A stretch of 64,000 nt of DNA from Streptomyces cucumeris (lineage in GTDB: Bacteria; Actinomycetota; Actinomycetes; Streptomycetales; Streptomycetaceae): contig NZ_JANCLX010000004.1 in NCBI RefSeq assembly GCF_024295805.1, positions 186,939 to 250,938 of the forward strand, read 5' to 3'. A program made the position numbers and the translations under genes. Each line of letters opens with the position of its first letter. The first letter of the stretch is position 1. Positions 45,497 to 53,620 of this stretch are shown here, piece by piece. The notes under the pieces were generated by a model that searched no databases, had not been told where the DNA came from, and saw only the letters and a list, made by a program, of their open reading frames with translations.

Positions 45497-45527
45497 GAGG
45501 GCCCGCAGGCGGTGCCTGCGGGCCCTC
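45497..45527 (-). terminator. Terminator hairpin after the GH5 gene
   Basis: GAGGGCCCGCAGGC pairs perfectly with GCCTGCGGGCCCTC (14 bp, 3-base loop). It lies 39 bases past the minus-strand GH5 stop. No T-tract. Confidence 0.75.
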
Positions 45528-45565
45528 GCTGCCCTATCGCCGTGATGGCGTGGTACCAGCCGGGG

Positions 45566-46852
45566 TCACTCCGACTTGTTCCCCTTCTTCGCCTCCAGCA
45601 GAGGCGTCTGGTACTTGGACAGCATCTTCATCTTGTTCTTGTCGACCGTCTTCCAGTCGTTGTTCAGGACACCACCGGTGTCACCCGAGTTCGGGTTCCA
45701 GGACCAGTAGGTGTAGCTGATCTGGTTCTTCTTCAGGTAGTCCATGAGAGCGTTCTGCCAGACGGCTTCCTTGCTCTTACCGGCGGTCTTCTTACCACCG
45801 AACTCACCGAGCAGCAGCGGGCCGATGCCCTGCTTCTTGATGTAGGCCCAGTGCTTCTCCCAGATGCCAGGCATGTTCTGGGGGAAGTTCTTCTTCATGA
45901 ACCAGCCCTGCATGTAGACGCCCGGACCGTAGTCGTGCGCCGAGTAGACGACCTTGTTCTTCTCCTTGAGCTTCACCGGGTGCTTCTTCACACCCTGGAG
46001 GTCGCCACCCCACCAGAACTGCTCGTTCTTGTGGCGGTCGGTGCCCTCGACGAACACCAGCCAGTCCTTGTTGACCTTGTGGATGGCGTCACCGGCCTTC
46101 TGGGCCGCCAGGCGCCAGTCGGTCTTCGGGTTGCCGTCACCCCACGTGGCCGTGCCACGCGGCTCATTGTGCAGGTCGGCGCCGATCACTCGGTCGTTGC
46201 CCTTGTAGCGCTTGGCCAGCTTGACCCAGTCGGAGAGCCACTTCTTCTCGGTGAGGGTCTGCGAGTACCAGAGCTCACTCTGGCCCTGCGCGTCCGGACG
46301 GTGCTGGTCCAGGATCACCCGGATACCACGGTCGGTGGCACCCTTGACGATCTTGTCCATGATCTGCTGGGGCTTGAGGCCCTTCAGGTCGGGGTTCAGC
46401 TTGTAGTTGACACCGGTCACCTTGGCCTTGGCATCGAACATGTCGTTCGCGTACGGCAGGCGCAGGGTGTTGAAGCCCTTGTCGGCCATCTGGTCCAGCA
46501 TGGACTCGTAGCCGCGGGACCACAGACCGTGCGGGGCACCGGTACCGGTCTCGAAGCCGAACCAGTTCACACCGGTCAGGACGACCTTCTTGCCGTCGGA
46601 GTCCACGATGTCACCCTTCTTGGTGGACAGCGGACCCTCGGAGTCGGCGCCGGCGACCTTCTTCGCCGCGGCGGAGCCGGACGACGACTGGTCATTGTTC
46701 ATCGCGAAGGCGGTCACGGTGCCACCCACGGCAGCGACAGCGACGACGGCCGTCGCGATACCCACACGCAGACGGTTCGGCCGCGGAAGGCGCGAGGTCT
46801 TGGTGGTCTCGTCGGTGGTCGGGGCGTTGTTCTGGTCCATGGGGGAATTCAT
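45566..46852 (-). CDS. GH5-family glycanase (cellulase-like), membrane-anchored or secreted
   Basis: 428 residues. An N-terminal signal/anchor lies at about 28-50 after a polar tail, then a Ser/Ala linker and a (beta/alpha)8 GH5 domain. The acid/base NEP (Glu230 in GADLHNEPRG) and the nucleophile in LLLGEFGG (Glu350) are intact. The protein is unusually Lys-rich for this genome. ATG 46852 has AGGAG 8 bases upstream and overlaps the stop of a receiver-domain gene. Beta-1,4-glucan is the likely substrate. Confidence 0.9.
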   Translation of the reverse strand: MNSPMDQNNAPTTDETTKTSRLPRPNRLRVGIATAVVAVAAVGGTVTAFAMNNDQSSSGSAAAKKVAGADSEGPLSTKKGDIVDSDGKKVVLTGVNWFGFETGTGAPHGLWSRGYESMLDQMADKGFNTLRLPYANDMFDAKAKVTGVNYKLNPDLKGLKPQQIMDKIVKGATDRGIRVILDQHRPDAQGQSELWYSQTLTEKKWLSDWVKLAKRYKGNDRVIGADLHNEPRGTATWGDGNPKTDWRLAAQKAGDAIHKVNKDWLVFVEGTDRHKNEQFWWGGDLQGVKKHPVKLKEKNKVVYSAHDYGPGVYMQGWFMKKNFPQNMPGIWEKHWAYIKKQGIGPLLLGEFGGKKTAGKSKEAVWQNALMDYLKKNQISYTYWSWNPNSGDTGGVLNNDWKTVDKNKMKMLSKYQTPLLEAKKGNKSE

Positions 46853-47196
46853 TCGCTGATACTCCTGAGGAATTCGGGTACTGCGGTCTTGAGGATGCTG
46901 GTTGTTCTTGTCGGAGATTCCAGACATTCCATTTGCGGGTCGGAGACGGCGGTCAGCCGGACAATCCGAGCGCTCGGAAGGAGTTCGCCGATCAGGCGGT
47001 CCAGCCGTTGCGCTTGCCAACTCAGCTCGTCCACGTCGATCAGCACCACATCCGGTTGCATGTGCCGGGCCAGAGAAATGGCTTCTCGGGCCGACCCAGC
47101 TATTCCGGATAGCTCCAGTCCGGGCTCCTCGACAACGAGGTCTGCGAGAGCACTCAGCACCTGAGCGTGGTACTCCACGACGAGAACTCTTTGCAT
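46849..47196 (-). CDS. Stand-alone receiver-domain protein coupled to GH5
   Basis: 115 residues, one REC domain and no output domain. The phospho-acceptor strand VVLIDVDE (Asp54), Thr82 in RLTAV and Lys103 in SILKT are kept. The usual acidic pair after strand 1 is Glu8-Tyr9 (VLVVEYH), so magnesium binding may be weak. ATG 47196 has AAGGAG 8 bases upstream. The stop overlaps the GH5 start, so both are co-translated, an unusual pairing. Confidence 0.85.
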   Translation of the reverse strand: MQRVLVVEYHAQVLSALADLVVEEPGLELSGIAGSAREAISLARHMQPDVVLIDVDELSWQAQRLDRLIGELLPSARIVRLTAVSDPQMECLESPTRTTSILKTAVPEFLRSISE

Positions 47197-47317
47197 CGAT
47201 GGAGCTCCTTCGGTTTTGTCCTTTCGCTTCACGACATTAGGGAATCAGCGGGGGTCGAAACACCGTACGCATGACTGAAATTTGCGTACTTCAATTGCGC
47301 GAGAAAAAGGGCACGCC

Positions 47318-47368
47318 AAACGGCCGAATGCCATCTACCTCAGTTGAAGTAGAGGAATTCGGCCGTTT
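47318..47368. promoter_or_regulatory. Nested inverted repeat upstream of the receiver-GH5 operon
   Basis: AAACGGCCGAAT (47318-47329) pairs with ATTCGGCCGTTT (47357-47368), a perfect 12-bp stem; TCTAC/GTAGA forms an inner stem. It lies 122 bases upstream of the receiver start. Operator or RNA hairpin. Confidence 0.5.
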
Positions 47369-47491
47369 CGTATGGGTTATGTCCGATTTGCGGGGGTGGT
47401 TCTGGGCGCACGAGGGCCGGGGAGGGGCCCGTGGGGCGGTGCGGAGGTGCCCTGGAGAGGTCCGGGAGAGCCCCTGGACGAGGGCATGAAA

Positions 47492-47519
47492 AAGCCCGGC
47501 CGGAGTACCGGCCGGGCTT
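47492..47519 (-). terminator. Terminator of the GH6 gene
   Basis: AAGCCCGGCCGG-AGTA-CCGGCCGGGCTT, perfect 12-bp stem. On the minus strand it runs directly into a T-tract, about 60 bases after the GH6 stop. Confidence 0.9.
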
Positions 47520-47577
47520 GTTGTCGCAGGTCAGCGACGGGTCAACCGGTCAAGACGGCTCGACCGGCCAGGAGGGG

Positions 47578-48657
47578 TCAATCGGTCAGGCGGTAGGCGT
47601 AGCCGGGTACGAAGACACCGGCGCCCGCGACACAGCCGTCCGCCTGGCCCGGATGCTTCACCCAGAGGAAGGCGTCGACGCCGGGCATCCCGGTGGCGGT
47701 GGTGGGCGCCGCGCCCAGCTTGCGGCCCGGGGGGTCGCAGAACCGGTGCTGCCGGGTGGGCCCGGCCCCGTTGCGGCTGGTGTCGACCACCATCCCCTGC
47801 CCGGGGCGGCCCAGGTCCTTCAGGACGGACCGGCCGTAGCGCACCTCGTCACGGGTCTCGTTGAAGTTGGAGACGTTGAGGGCTATGCCGTCCCCGTAGC
47901 GGTCCGCACCGGCGTGCCGGAGCCGCTCGGCCATGGTGCGGGCGGGCTGCCAGCCGGAGTTTCCGGCGTCGTAGTAGACCCGGGCCCGCGGGGCCCGGCG
48001 CTCCAGCACCCGGCCCGCGTAGGAGAGGGCCCGGAACCGCTCCGCCTGCTGCTTGCGCTTGAGACAGCCCATATGCGCGAGCGCGTCCGGTTCGAGGATC
48101 ACCAGGGCGGGGGCATCGCCGATCCCCCTGGTGAAGGCGTCCATCCAGCGCTGGTAGGCCGCCGCGTCCCCGATCCCGCCGGAGCTCAGCTCCTCGCAGT
48201 CGCGCAGCGGGATGCTGTAGGCGACCAGGACGGGCAGCCGCCGCTCGGCCGCCGCCCGCTGGACCAGGCCGCGGATCCGCTCCTCGACCAGGGACTCATT
48301 GGTCTCGGTGTACCAGGCGGCCTGGGGCTGGGCGGCAATATGTCTGCGGATGGCCGCCGCCCGCCGGTCCCGCGGATGGTCGCGCACCCACTCCGCGGCC
48401 GCGTTGTGCGGGTCGGTGTAGAAGCGGGCGGTCGCCGGGAAGTACGGCCTGGCCACCGGCAGTGACCGCTGCGGCCGGCCGTCGGGGGCGGCGGACCAGG
48501 GCGTGAGCAGCGACTGCATGATGGCCGCGGCCATCGCCGCCTCCACCACCAGCACCATCACCGCGAGCTGCACCATGCCCCGGACCGTCCACCTGGACCT
48601 GCGCCGGCGCGTCGCCGGGCGGTCCCCGCCGGCCCGGCCGCGTATCGTCACGGGCAT
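47578..48657 (-). CDS. GH6-family cellulase/cellobiohydrolase-like protein
   Basis: 359 residues. An N-terminal signal anchor lies at about 28-48 after a basic tail. GH6 motifs are VAYSIPLRDCEELSSGG (Asp153) and the catalytic acid in LVILEPDALAHM (Asp191), followed by DTSRNG. GH6 enzymes cut beta-1,4-glucan by inversion. A GH6 enzyme also accompanies the cslA-glxA cellulose-like glycan locus of S. coelicolor. It is ended by a strong terminator. Confidence 0.9.
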   Translation of the reverse strand: MPVTIRGRAGGDRPATRRRRSRWTVRGMVQLAVMVLVVEAAMAAAIMQSLLTPWSAAPDGRPQRSLPVARPYFPATARFYTDPHNAAAEWVRDHPRDRRAAAIRRHIAAQPQAAWYTETNESLVEERIRGLVQRAAAERRLPVLVAYSIPLRDCEELSSGGIGDAAAYQRWMDAFTRGIGDAPALVILEPDALAHMGCLKRKQQAERFRALSYAGRVLERRAPRARVYYDAGNSGWQPARTMAERLRHAGADRYGDGIALNVSNFNETRDEVRYGRSVLKDLGRPGQGMVVDTSRNGAGPTRQHRFCDPPGRKLGAAPTTATGMPGVDAFLWVKHPGQADGCVAGAGVFVPGYAYRLTD

Positions 48658-48672
48658 CGCTCTGCCCGCCGG

Positions 48673-49848
48673 TCAGCCGTTGTGGGAGTTGTTGTGCGGG
48701 GGCCTGCGGCGGCTGATCAGCACCACCGCCAGCACCGCGAGCACCACCAGCACTCCGGCCACCACTCCTATCGTGACCAGGGCGGACGCATCGTCGGACG
48801 ACTCCTCCGAGGCGGCCGGCTTGGTGCGTGGACGGTCCGCGGCGGCGGAGAGGTCACTGGAGGCGGGCGGTGCGGCCCGGTCCGCCAGCGCCTTGGCCGG
48901 GGCGATCTGCCCGAAGCCGTAGCGCGGGTCATGACCCGCCGCACCCTTGCGGTCGGCGGTGTCGATCAGCTTCTGGACCACCTGGCGGGAGTTCCAGCGG
49001 GGGTGCTCCGAGCGCAGCAGGGCGGCTCCGGCCGCCACCCAGGGGGCCGCGTACCCGGTGCCCTCACCGGTCCAGTAGTCGTTGTTACGGGCCGTGGTCA
49101 GGATCGCGACCCCGGGCGCCGCCAGCGTCAGCTTCCCGCCGCGGTGGGAGGAGGTCCACACCGCGCCCTTCTTGTCGGTGGCCACCACGGCGACCACCCC
49201 GGGCAGCGAGGCCGGGTAGGTGGGACGGTTGCCGTCCTTGCCGTTGTCGCCCGCCCCGGCCACCACCACGGCGTCCTGGGCGATGGCGTACTTCACCGCG
49301 GACCGGATCGCGGGGTTCGGGCGCTTGAAGGAGGCGGCCACGTCGATGATCCGCACTCCATGGCTCGCCGCGTACCGGATGGCCTTCGCGGTGGCGTCGG
49401 CCTGGGGTTTTCCATCGCGGTAGACACCCAGCGGCATCACCCGTGCCTCGGGGGCGAGCCCGGACATCCCGTCGCCCCGGTAGTTCCGGCCGGTGCCCAC
49501 GATGATTCCGGCGGCGTGCGTGCTCTGCTCCGCCGCACGGCCGTCGTCGCGGTTACCGAAACCGCCGGCCCCGCCCGCGAAGTCCTTTCCGCGGACGATA
49601 CGGCCGCGCAGATCCGGATGGGCCGCGTCTACTCCGGTGCCGATGACCGCCACGGTCACCCCGGCACCCTTGCTGAATTTCCAGGCGCGCTCCGCCTTGA
49701 GCGCGGTCAGCGCCCATTCGGAATCGAGGAGCGTTCCGGAATCGGATTCACTTGCCGCGACCGGCGTGGCCATAGCGAGCGTCATCAGCACGATGAACGC
49801 TCCGGCCCGGCCGGCGAATCGATGGCGTGACATCACGTGACCTGACAT
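48673..49848 (-). CDS. Subtilase (S8, mycosin-like) pseudo-protease with C-terminal anchor
   Basis: 391 residues: signal peptide (about 12-33), S8 domain, disordered linker, membrane segment (about 356-380) and a short basic tail. The catalytic Asp motif reads VAVIGTGVD, so Asp is Gly70. The Ser motif reads GTGYAAPWVA, so Ser is Gly265. Only His111 (STHAAG) remains. The fold is otherwise well kept, so it may bind rather than cut. ATG 49848 is used; ATG 49833 is also possible. Confidence 0.85.
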   Translation of the reverse strand: MSGHVMSRHRFAGRAGAFIVLMTLAMATPVAASESDSGTLLDSEWALTALKAERAWKFSKGAGVTVAVIGTGVDAAHPDLRGRIVRGKDFAGGAGGFGNRDDGRAAEQSTHAAGIIVGTGRNYRGDGMSGLAPEARVMPLGVYRDGKPQADATAKAIRYAASHGVRIIDVAASFKRPNPAIRSAVKYAIAQDAVVVAGAGDNGKDGNRPTYPASLPGVVAVVATDKKGAVWTSSHRGGKLTLAAPGVAILTTARNNDYWTGEGTGYAAPWVAAGAALLRSEHPRWNSRQVVQKLIDTADRKGAAGHDPRYGFGQIAPAKALADRAAPPASSDLSAAADRPRTKPAASEESSDDASALVTIGVVAGVLVVLAVLAVVLISRRRPPHNNSHNG

Positions 49849-50125
49849 TACGTCACCTACTCTCGTCGCACGGGACGCAAGGCCGTCGGGCCCATTTCAT
49901 CTTGGGCATCCCCCGGGGGTACTGACACCCGCGGGAGAGGGAAGAGCCGGTCCCTTCTTTGGGGGACCGCCGCGGAAGGCCCGAGGACCCGCACTCCCCA
50001 ATACGGGGGAGAAGGGGGGTCCGCCGAAGGTGTAGCACCCGCTCCCCCGACCGCGGGTACTACCTCCCCTTCGGGTGACGCACTCTGGGACTCACTGGCC
50101 GAAGCCTCCTGTCGAGGGAGTCGCG
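49849..50125. promoter_or_regulatory. Divergent promoter region of the pseudo-subtilase and GtrA operons
   Basis: 277 bases without a gene. GTAGCACCCGC (50032-50042) and GCGGGTACTAC (50053-50063) form an 11-bp inverted repeat with one mismatch. A related GGGGGTACTGACACCCGC lies near 49915. No clear promoter hexamers. Confidence 0.45.
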
Positions 50126-50626
50126 ATGCAGCGTTTCCGAACGTTCAGCGAGCGCACCAGCGAGCCGGACGAACGGGCGGAGGTCACCGTCCGGAGGCGG
50201 ACCGGAATGTTCTCGCGAACCCTCTCGCTGCGGAACACGGCGGTGGGCCTGTCGGGCCTCGCCCTACGTTTCGCGGTCGTCGGCGGGGGCGGCGTCCTGG
50301 TGAACACCGCGGTCCTCTATCTGCTCTACCACTGGGCCGGACTTCCGCTGCTCGCGGCGTCGTCGATCGCAGTGGAACTGGCGGTGGTCCACAACTATCT
50401 GCTGAACGACCGGTGGACCTTCGCGGCCCGGTCCCGGTCCGCCAGACGATTCATCAAATTCAATGTGTCCGTACTGGGCGGACTCGCGGTCAACGTGCTC
50501 ATCGTCTGGTCGCTGGTCCGTTCGGGAATGCATCTCCTGCTGGCGAATTGCATCGGCATCGGCACCGCGTTCGCGGTCAATTTCGCCACCAGTACGGGCT
50601 GGGTCTGGGGGAGGCGGAGCCGATGA
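50126..50626 (+). CDS. GtrA-family membrane protein
   Basis: 166 residues with four membrane segments after a basic N-terminal tail. The GtrA pattern is clear: LRFAVVGGGGVLVNTAVLYLL (shown as LRFAVVGGGG and VLVNTAVLYLL), then VHNYLLNDRWTFA and NFATSTGWVWGRR. GtrA proteins are thought to move polyprenyl-phosphate sugars across the membrane. ATG 50126 has GAGGGAG 6 bases upstream. The stop overlaps the synthase ATG, so both are coupled. Confidence 0.9.
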   Translation: MQRFRTFSERTSEPDERAEVTVRRRTGMFSRTLSLRNTAVGLSGLALRFAVVGGGGVLVNTAVLYLLYHWAGLPLLAASSIAVELAVVHNYLLNDRWTFAARSRSARRFIKFNVSVLGGLAVNVLIVWSLVRSGMHLLLANCIGIGTAFAVNFATSTGWVWGRRSR

Positions 50627-51918
50627 TAGTCGCGTTCATCTATTTCGTGCTGGTGTCGGTTTCGATCCTGCTCACGGTGCAGTCGGCCCACGTCCTCTAT
50701 CTCATGCTCTACACCTGGGACCGGGCGGACGCCGAACGGAGGGCCCGGGCGCCGGAGTCGTTCCTGCCGCCCCACCTCTCCTTCAGCGTCCTGCTGCCCG
50801 CCCGGCACGAGGAGGACGTCATCCAGAGCACCATCGAGCGCGTGGTGCGGGCCGACTATCCGTCCGAGCTGCTGGAAGTCTTCGTGATCTGCTCGGAGGA
50901 CGACACCGGCACGGTGGCGAAGGCCGAGGAGAAGATCGAGGAGCTGGGCCGCGAGGGGCTGCACAACGTGCGGGTCGTGGTCTTCGGCGACAAGCCGATC
51001 AACAAGCCGCACGGGCTGAACGCGGCACTTCCGCACACCACCAAGGACGTGGTGACGATCTTCGACGCGGAAGACGACATCCACCCGAAGATCTTCAGCC
51101 TGGTCAACACGGTGATGGTCCAGGAGCAGGTCAGGGTGGTCCAGGCCGGGGTCCAGCTCATGAACTACCAGTCCAACTGGTACTCGACGCTGAACGTCCT
51201 GGAGTACTTCTTCTGGTTCAAGAGCCGGCTGCACTACCACGCGCACTACGGCTCGATCCCGCTCGGCGGCAACACCGTCTTCTTCGCCCGTGAGCTGCTG
51301 ATGCGGCTCGGCGGCTGGGACGACCGCAACCTCACCGAGGACGCCGACATGGGGCTGCGGATCTCGGCCATGGGCGAGACCGTGCGCGTGGTCTACGACG
51401 ACCGGTACGTGACCAAGGAGGAGACCCCGCCGACCCTCGGTCACTTCATCCGGCAGCGCACCCGCTGGAGCCAGGGGTTCATGCAGACCCTGAAGAAGGG
51501 CACCTGGAAGGAGATGCCCACGCGCAAACAGCGCTGGCTCGCCTTCTACGTCCTGGCCTTCCCCCGCGGACAGGCGCTGCTGGGGCTGTATCTGCCGCTG
51601 TCGCTGGGGATGATCCTGATCCTCAAGGTGCCGGTCCTGATCGCGCTGTTCTCGTATCTGCCCGTCCTGCTGCTGGCCGCGCACTTCCTGGTCCAGGTGG
51701 TCGGTCTGTACGAGTTCACCGGAGCGCACGGGCTCGAGGCCTCGCCGAAGGCCGTCGTACGGATGGCCATCGCGTGGTTCCCCTTCCAGATGGTGCTGGC
51801 CTACGCCGCGCTGCGCGCCATGCGGCGTCAGATGCTCGGCCGCCACGACTGGGAGAAGACGCAGCACGTGGGCGCCCACCGGGCGCCGACCGAGGAGGCG
51901 GAGTCGCGTGTCGGATAA
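50623..51918 (+). CDS. Processive-type GT2 glycosyltransferase (polysaccharide synthase-like)
   Basis: 431 residues. One N-terminal membrane segment, a cytoplasmic GT-A domain and about four C-terminal segments (307-400). Catalytic motifs: ICSEDD (90-94), DAEDD (148-152), TED (238-240) and QRTRW (278-282). The Q(Q/R)xRW motif marks cellulose/hyaluronan-type synthases that extend and extrude a beta-glycan. ATGA overlap with gtrA. The sugar donor is unknown. Confidence 0.9.
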   Translation: MIVAFIYFVLVSVSILLTVQSAHVLYLMLYTWDRADAERRARAPESFLPPHLSFSVLLPARHEEDVIQSTIERVVRADYPSELLEVFVICSEDDTGTVAKAEEKIEELGREGLHNVRVVVFGDKPINKPHGLNAALPHTTKDVVTIFDAEDDIHPKIFSLVNTVMVQEQVRVVQAGVQLMNYQSNWYSTLNVLEYFFWFKSRLHYHAHYGSIPLGGNTVFFARELLMRLGGWDDRNLTEDADMGLRISAMGETVRVVYDDRYVTKEETPPTLGHFIRQRTRWSQGFMQTLKKGTWKEMPTRKQRWLAFYVLAFPRGQALLGLYLPLSLGMILILKVPVLIALFSYLPVLLLAAHFLVQVVGLYEFTGAHGLEASPKAVVRMAIAWFPFQMVLAYAALRAMRRQMLGRHDWEKTQHVGAHRAPTEEAESRVG

Positions 51919-53596
51919 CACCAGGCCCCCGCAGCCGGTCGCGGTCGGCGACGCTCCCCAGCGTCCCGCCCGGCGCCGCCGCCCCCGTTTCTCGGTGGAG
52001 CGCGGCTGGTTCCCCCCGCTGGGCAGCAAGGGCAAGGCCGCCCTGGTCTTCTCGCTGCTCACCGGGGTCCTCACCCACGGCTACCACCTGTTCCGCTATC
52101 CGCTGTACCTCACCGACGAGGGCATCTACATGCAGCGGGCATGGTCACTGGTGCGGGAGACCAGCCTGTCCCCGTACACCTACGACTACGACCACGCCCC
52201 GATGGGCTGGATCACCCTGGCCGGATGGGTCTTCCCGCTGCCGAGCCAGTTCGAGACCTTCGGGAACGCGATCAACACCGGTCGCTTCCTGATGCTGCTG
52301 GTGCATGTCGCGAGCGTATATCTGCTGTTCGAGGTCACCCGGCGGCTGTCCGGCAGCGTGCTGGCCGCGACCGTGGCGGCGTTCTTCTTCAATGTCTCGC
52401 CGCTCGCGGTCTACTTCCAGCGCCAGGTCCTGCTGGACAACCTGATGATGTTCTGGCTGCTGCTCAGCCTGTTCGTGCTGCTGCGGCGGGAGACCACCAT
52501 CAGATCGGTGTTCGGCGGCGGGCTGGCCCTGGGGATCGCGCTGATCACCAAGGAGAACGCGGTCTTCTTCGTCCCCACCTTCATGTATCTGCTGTACCGG
52601 CGGATCAAGGGATCGCCCAGCAGCCGGTTCACCAGCACCCTGTGGCCGTTCGCCGCGGCGGCACCGATCGGCGCCTATGTGACCTACGCGCTGCTCAAGA
52701 ACGAGCTCATGCCGAGCAGTCTCGACTTCGACCTGAACAACCCGCCCGCGGACCATGTCTCACTGCTCTACACCCTGTGGTGGCAGCTCAACCGCAACCA
52801 GGGCACCCTGCTCAGCCATAACGGTCTGCTCCACACGAGCTGGCTGCCACGGGATGGGATCCTGCTGGTCGCCGGACTGATCGCCATGGTGATCTGCCTG
52901 TTCTGGGGACTGCGGGACCGCAAGCGCAACCTGGGGTTCCTGATCGCCGGGACGCTGGCCTTCGGCTACAGCTTCTACCTGCTGCGCGGCAGTGTGGTGC
53001 TGGACTTCTACATCACCCCGCTGATCCCCATGTTCGCCATGAACATCGGCATGGTCGTGGACCGGATGATGAAGGCGTCCTATTCCAGCCGGATGCTCCA
53101 GCGAGCACATTCCGGCCTGCGGGTCGCACTGCCTTCCCTGGTCGTCCTGATCCTGCTGGCGGCGCCCTCCACCGGATATCTCATGACGGTCAACACGGAA
53201 GGCGTCACGCAGATCGCGGACCAATACCAGTCCAAGCTGAATCTCACCGGGATGCAGCATGCGCAGATCGCCTGGGTACGGAAGAACGTCCCCACCAACG
53301 CACGTATCGTCATGGACGACGACCTCTGGGGCGAATTGCATGACGTACGTCCGTTCTATCCGTATGCGCATTCCCACTGGAATGCGTCCTCGGACCCCGA
53401 TCTACGGGACAAGCTCTTCAAGAAGAAATGGCAGAACATCGACTACATCATCATGTCGAACAAGATGCGCAAATCCATCCTGGCAAACAACGCGGACGGC
53501 CGGGAGAACTGGATACTGCAAGCACTGCGGAATTCCGACCGGGTCTGGTCGGACACCCAGGGCGACATCAAGCTCGAAATCTACCGTGTGCAATAG
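51908..53596 (+). CDS. GT39/ArnT-like polyprenyl-linked glycosyltransferase
   Basis: 562 residues with about ten membrane segments. The first extracytoplasmic loop carries LTDEGIYMQRAW, the acidic motif of GT-C enzymes (Asp-Glu), and DYDHAPMGW follows. The C-terminal 120 residues are an extracellular domain. These enzymes transfer a sugar from a lipid phosphate to protein, lipid or glycan. GTG 51908 overlaps the synthase end by 11 bases. Confidence 0.87.
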   Translation: MSDNTRPPQPVAVGDAPQRPARRRRPRFSVERGWFPPLGSKGKAALVFSLLTGVLTHGYHLFRYPLYLTDEGIYMQRAWSLVRETSLSPYTYDYDHAPMGWITLAGWVFPLPSQFETFGNAINTGRFLMLLVHVASVYLLFEVTRRLSGSVLAATVAAFFFNVSPLAVYFQRQVLLDNLMMFWLLLSLFVLLRRETTIRSVFGGGLALGIALITKENAVFFVPTFMYLLYRRIKGSPSSRFTSTLWPFAAAAPIGAYVTYALLKNELMPSSLDFDLNNPPADHVSLLYTLWWQLNRNQGTLLSHNGLLHTSWLPRDGILLVAGLIAMVICLFWGLRDRKRNLGFLIAGTLAFGYSFYLLRGSVVLDFYITPLIPMFAMNIGMVVDRMMKASYSSRMLQRAHSGLRVALPSLVVLILLAAPSTGYLMTVNTEGVTQIADQYQSKLNLTGMQHAQIAWVRKNVPTNARIVMDDDLWGELHDVRPFYPYAHSHWNASSDPDLRDKLFKKKWQNIDYIIMSNKMRKSILANNADGRENWILQALRNSDRVWSDTQGDIKLEIYRVQ

Positions 53597-53620
53597 CCGT
53601 GGGAAGAGGAGGTGAAGGCC

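Larger units (their letters stand above)
47197..47577. other. Intergenic region between the receiver and GH6 genes
   Basis: About 380 bases, AT-richer than its surroundings at 47200-47390. It contains a 51-base inverted repeat (47318-47368) and the GH6 terminator (47492-47519). Short frames here lack coding character. Confidence 0.6.

Noticed and set aside
47271..47489. A 72-codon plus-strand frame after the receiver promoter
   Set aside because: It crosses the large inverted repeat, lacks a ribosome site and has no coding-type third-position bias in its first half.
49831..49860. TGACRT repeats at the pseudo-subtilase start as an operator
   Set aside because: They overlap both possible start codons and are short and irregular, so chance is likely.
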